From Cyclobacteriaceae bacterium (GTDB taxonomy: Bacteria > Bacteroidota > Bacteroidia > Cytophagales > Cyclobacteriaceae): a DNA stretch of 43,038 nucleotides. Positions within the stretch are counted from its first letter, which is position 1; each line of letters begins with the position of its first letter. Both the position numbers and the translations under genes were made by a program. Below the pieces are notes generated by a model. It worked only from the letters and a program-made list of their open reading frames with translations, did no database searches and was not told the origin of the DNA. Shown here piece by piece: positions 42,637 to 43,038 of this stretch. Location: assembly GCA_026989535.1 (NCBI GenBank), contig JALSJD010000230.1, positions 1 to 43,038 on the forward strand. The letters run 5' to 3'.

Positions 42637-43038
42637 CTATTTTTTTTAAAATGTTCTAATTTAAGTGGCATTCCAAATTTTAAATTTTTCAAGGCTATCG
42701 AACCAATTACTTTATTATAATATTTTGGATGCAGCCCATAACCTGGCCTCACTGAGCGAACGTTTTCTTTTGTAATAACTTCTCCTTGTTTTATATCTTT
42801 TACTACATATAATGACCTGGAAAATGCACGGCTTTTAATTTTTGCTTCTGTTAAACTATACTCAACCTTGCCCATCGCTTTTTCCGCTTTGCGCACGCTC
42901 TTAACCATTTCAGCAAATTCCTTCTCATCCAACGAAAAGCTAGCATCTGGACCTCCAATTGATTTATCTATAATAAAATGTTTTTCAATCACCTTTGCTC
43001 CCATCGCAACCGAAAGTGCAGGCACCAACGTACCCAGT
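42633..43038 (-). CDS. NeuB-type nonulosonate synthase, C-terminal part
   Basis: The last 134 codons of a gene whose start is outside the window. LGTLVPALSVAMGAKVIEKHF marks the end of the TIM barrel of NeuB/PseI/LegI synthases; FIIDKSIGGPDASFSLDEKEFAEM follows the barrel, and the final ~55 residues (SLYVVKDIKQGEVITKENVRSVRPGYGLHP) form the SAF (antifreeze-like) domain. It condenses an N-acetylhexosamine-type sugar with phosphoenolpyruvate to a nine-carbon acid. Which nonulosonic acid is made is not readable from this fragment. The amidino genes directly behind it suggest an amidinated derivative. Confidence 0.9.
   Translation of the reverse strand, partial: LGTLVPALSVAMGAKVIEKHFIIDKSIGGPDASFSLDEKEFAEMVKSVRKAEKAMGKVEYSLTEAKIKSRAFSRSLYVVKDIKQGEVITKENVRSVRPGYGLHPKYYNKVIGSIALKNLKFGMPLKLEHFKKNR

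Overview
This AT-rich window looks like a member of the Bacteroidota, probably a gliding, Cytophagales-like bacterium. Four things point there. There is a PorP/SprF-type protein. Two very large secreted proteins carry the two classes of type IX secretion (T9SS) C-terminal signals. There is an XrtF-type exosortase with its partner protein. Several intergenic regions carry the Bacteroidota -7 promoter motif TAnnTTTG. Taxonomy is inferred from gene content only. I saw no rRNA, tRNA, CRISPR array or phage gene.

Layout: all genes but one lie on the minus strand, so transcription runs from high to low coordinates. (1) 43038-39033: a sugar-modification block with a NeuB-type nonulosonate synthase (cut by the window edge), HisH-like and HisF-like proteins, an N-acetyl sugar amidotransferase and a methyltransferase. 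(2) 38994-38773: a small non-coding element with terminal inverted repeats and TTAA target duplication. (3) 38699-19621: a long, tightly packed Wzx/Wzy-type polysaccharide operon. It holds a CapB-like glycosyltransferase, sulfotransferase, Wzx flippase, O-acetyltransferase, CgeB-like glycosyltransferase, Wzy polymerase, FemAB/GNAT protein, three GT4 enzymes, two ATP-grasp proteins, an asparagine-synthase-like protein, a deacetylase, WecA-like and PglC-like initiating enzymes, a PglE-like aminotransferase and a PglD-like acetyltransferase. (4) 19620-15119: an exosortase F module embedded in a cluster of short repeats, followed by a 928-residue T9SS cargo protein and a 60-residue protein with an exosortase-type tail. 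(5) 15116-13215: a PglF/CapD-like 4,6-dehydratase. (6) 11887-13113, plus strand: a DEAD-box RNA helicase with a long structured leader. (7) 11175-5846: a second polysaccharide operon that starts with a stand-alone response regulator and a sugar transferase with a receiver-like N-terminal domain, then a small membrane protein and three glycosyltransferases. (8) 5725-1: a 1756-residue esterase/PKD-repeat protein and a truncated PorP/SprF gene.

How the genes fit together: PglF, PglE, PglD and PglC homologues together would make UDP-di-N-acetylbacillosamine and load it on undecaprenyl phosphate. Glycosyltransferases would extend the unit, Wzx flip it and Wzy polymerise it. Sulfo, O-acetyl, deacetyl, amidino and possibly amino-acid groups could decorate it. 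The second operon, led by its own initiating transferase and a response regulator, probably makes a separate, signal-controlled glycan. Wza/Wzc-type export proteins are not in the window.

The most interesting observations are: the exosortase gene remodelled at both ends by repeats and lacking an ATG start; the nearby coupled small PID-CTERM-like protein; the response regulator paired with a pseudo-receiver sugar transferase; the ATP-grasp and asparagine-synthase-like genes in one frame separated by a single TAG; and the TTAA-flanked element.
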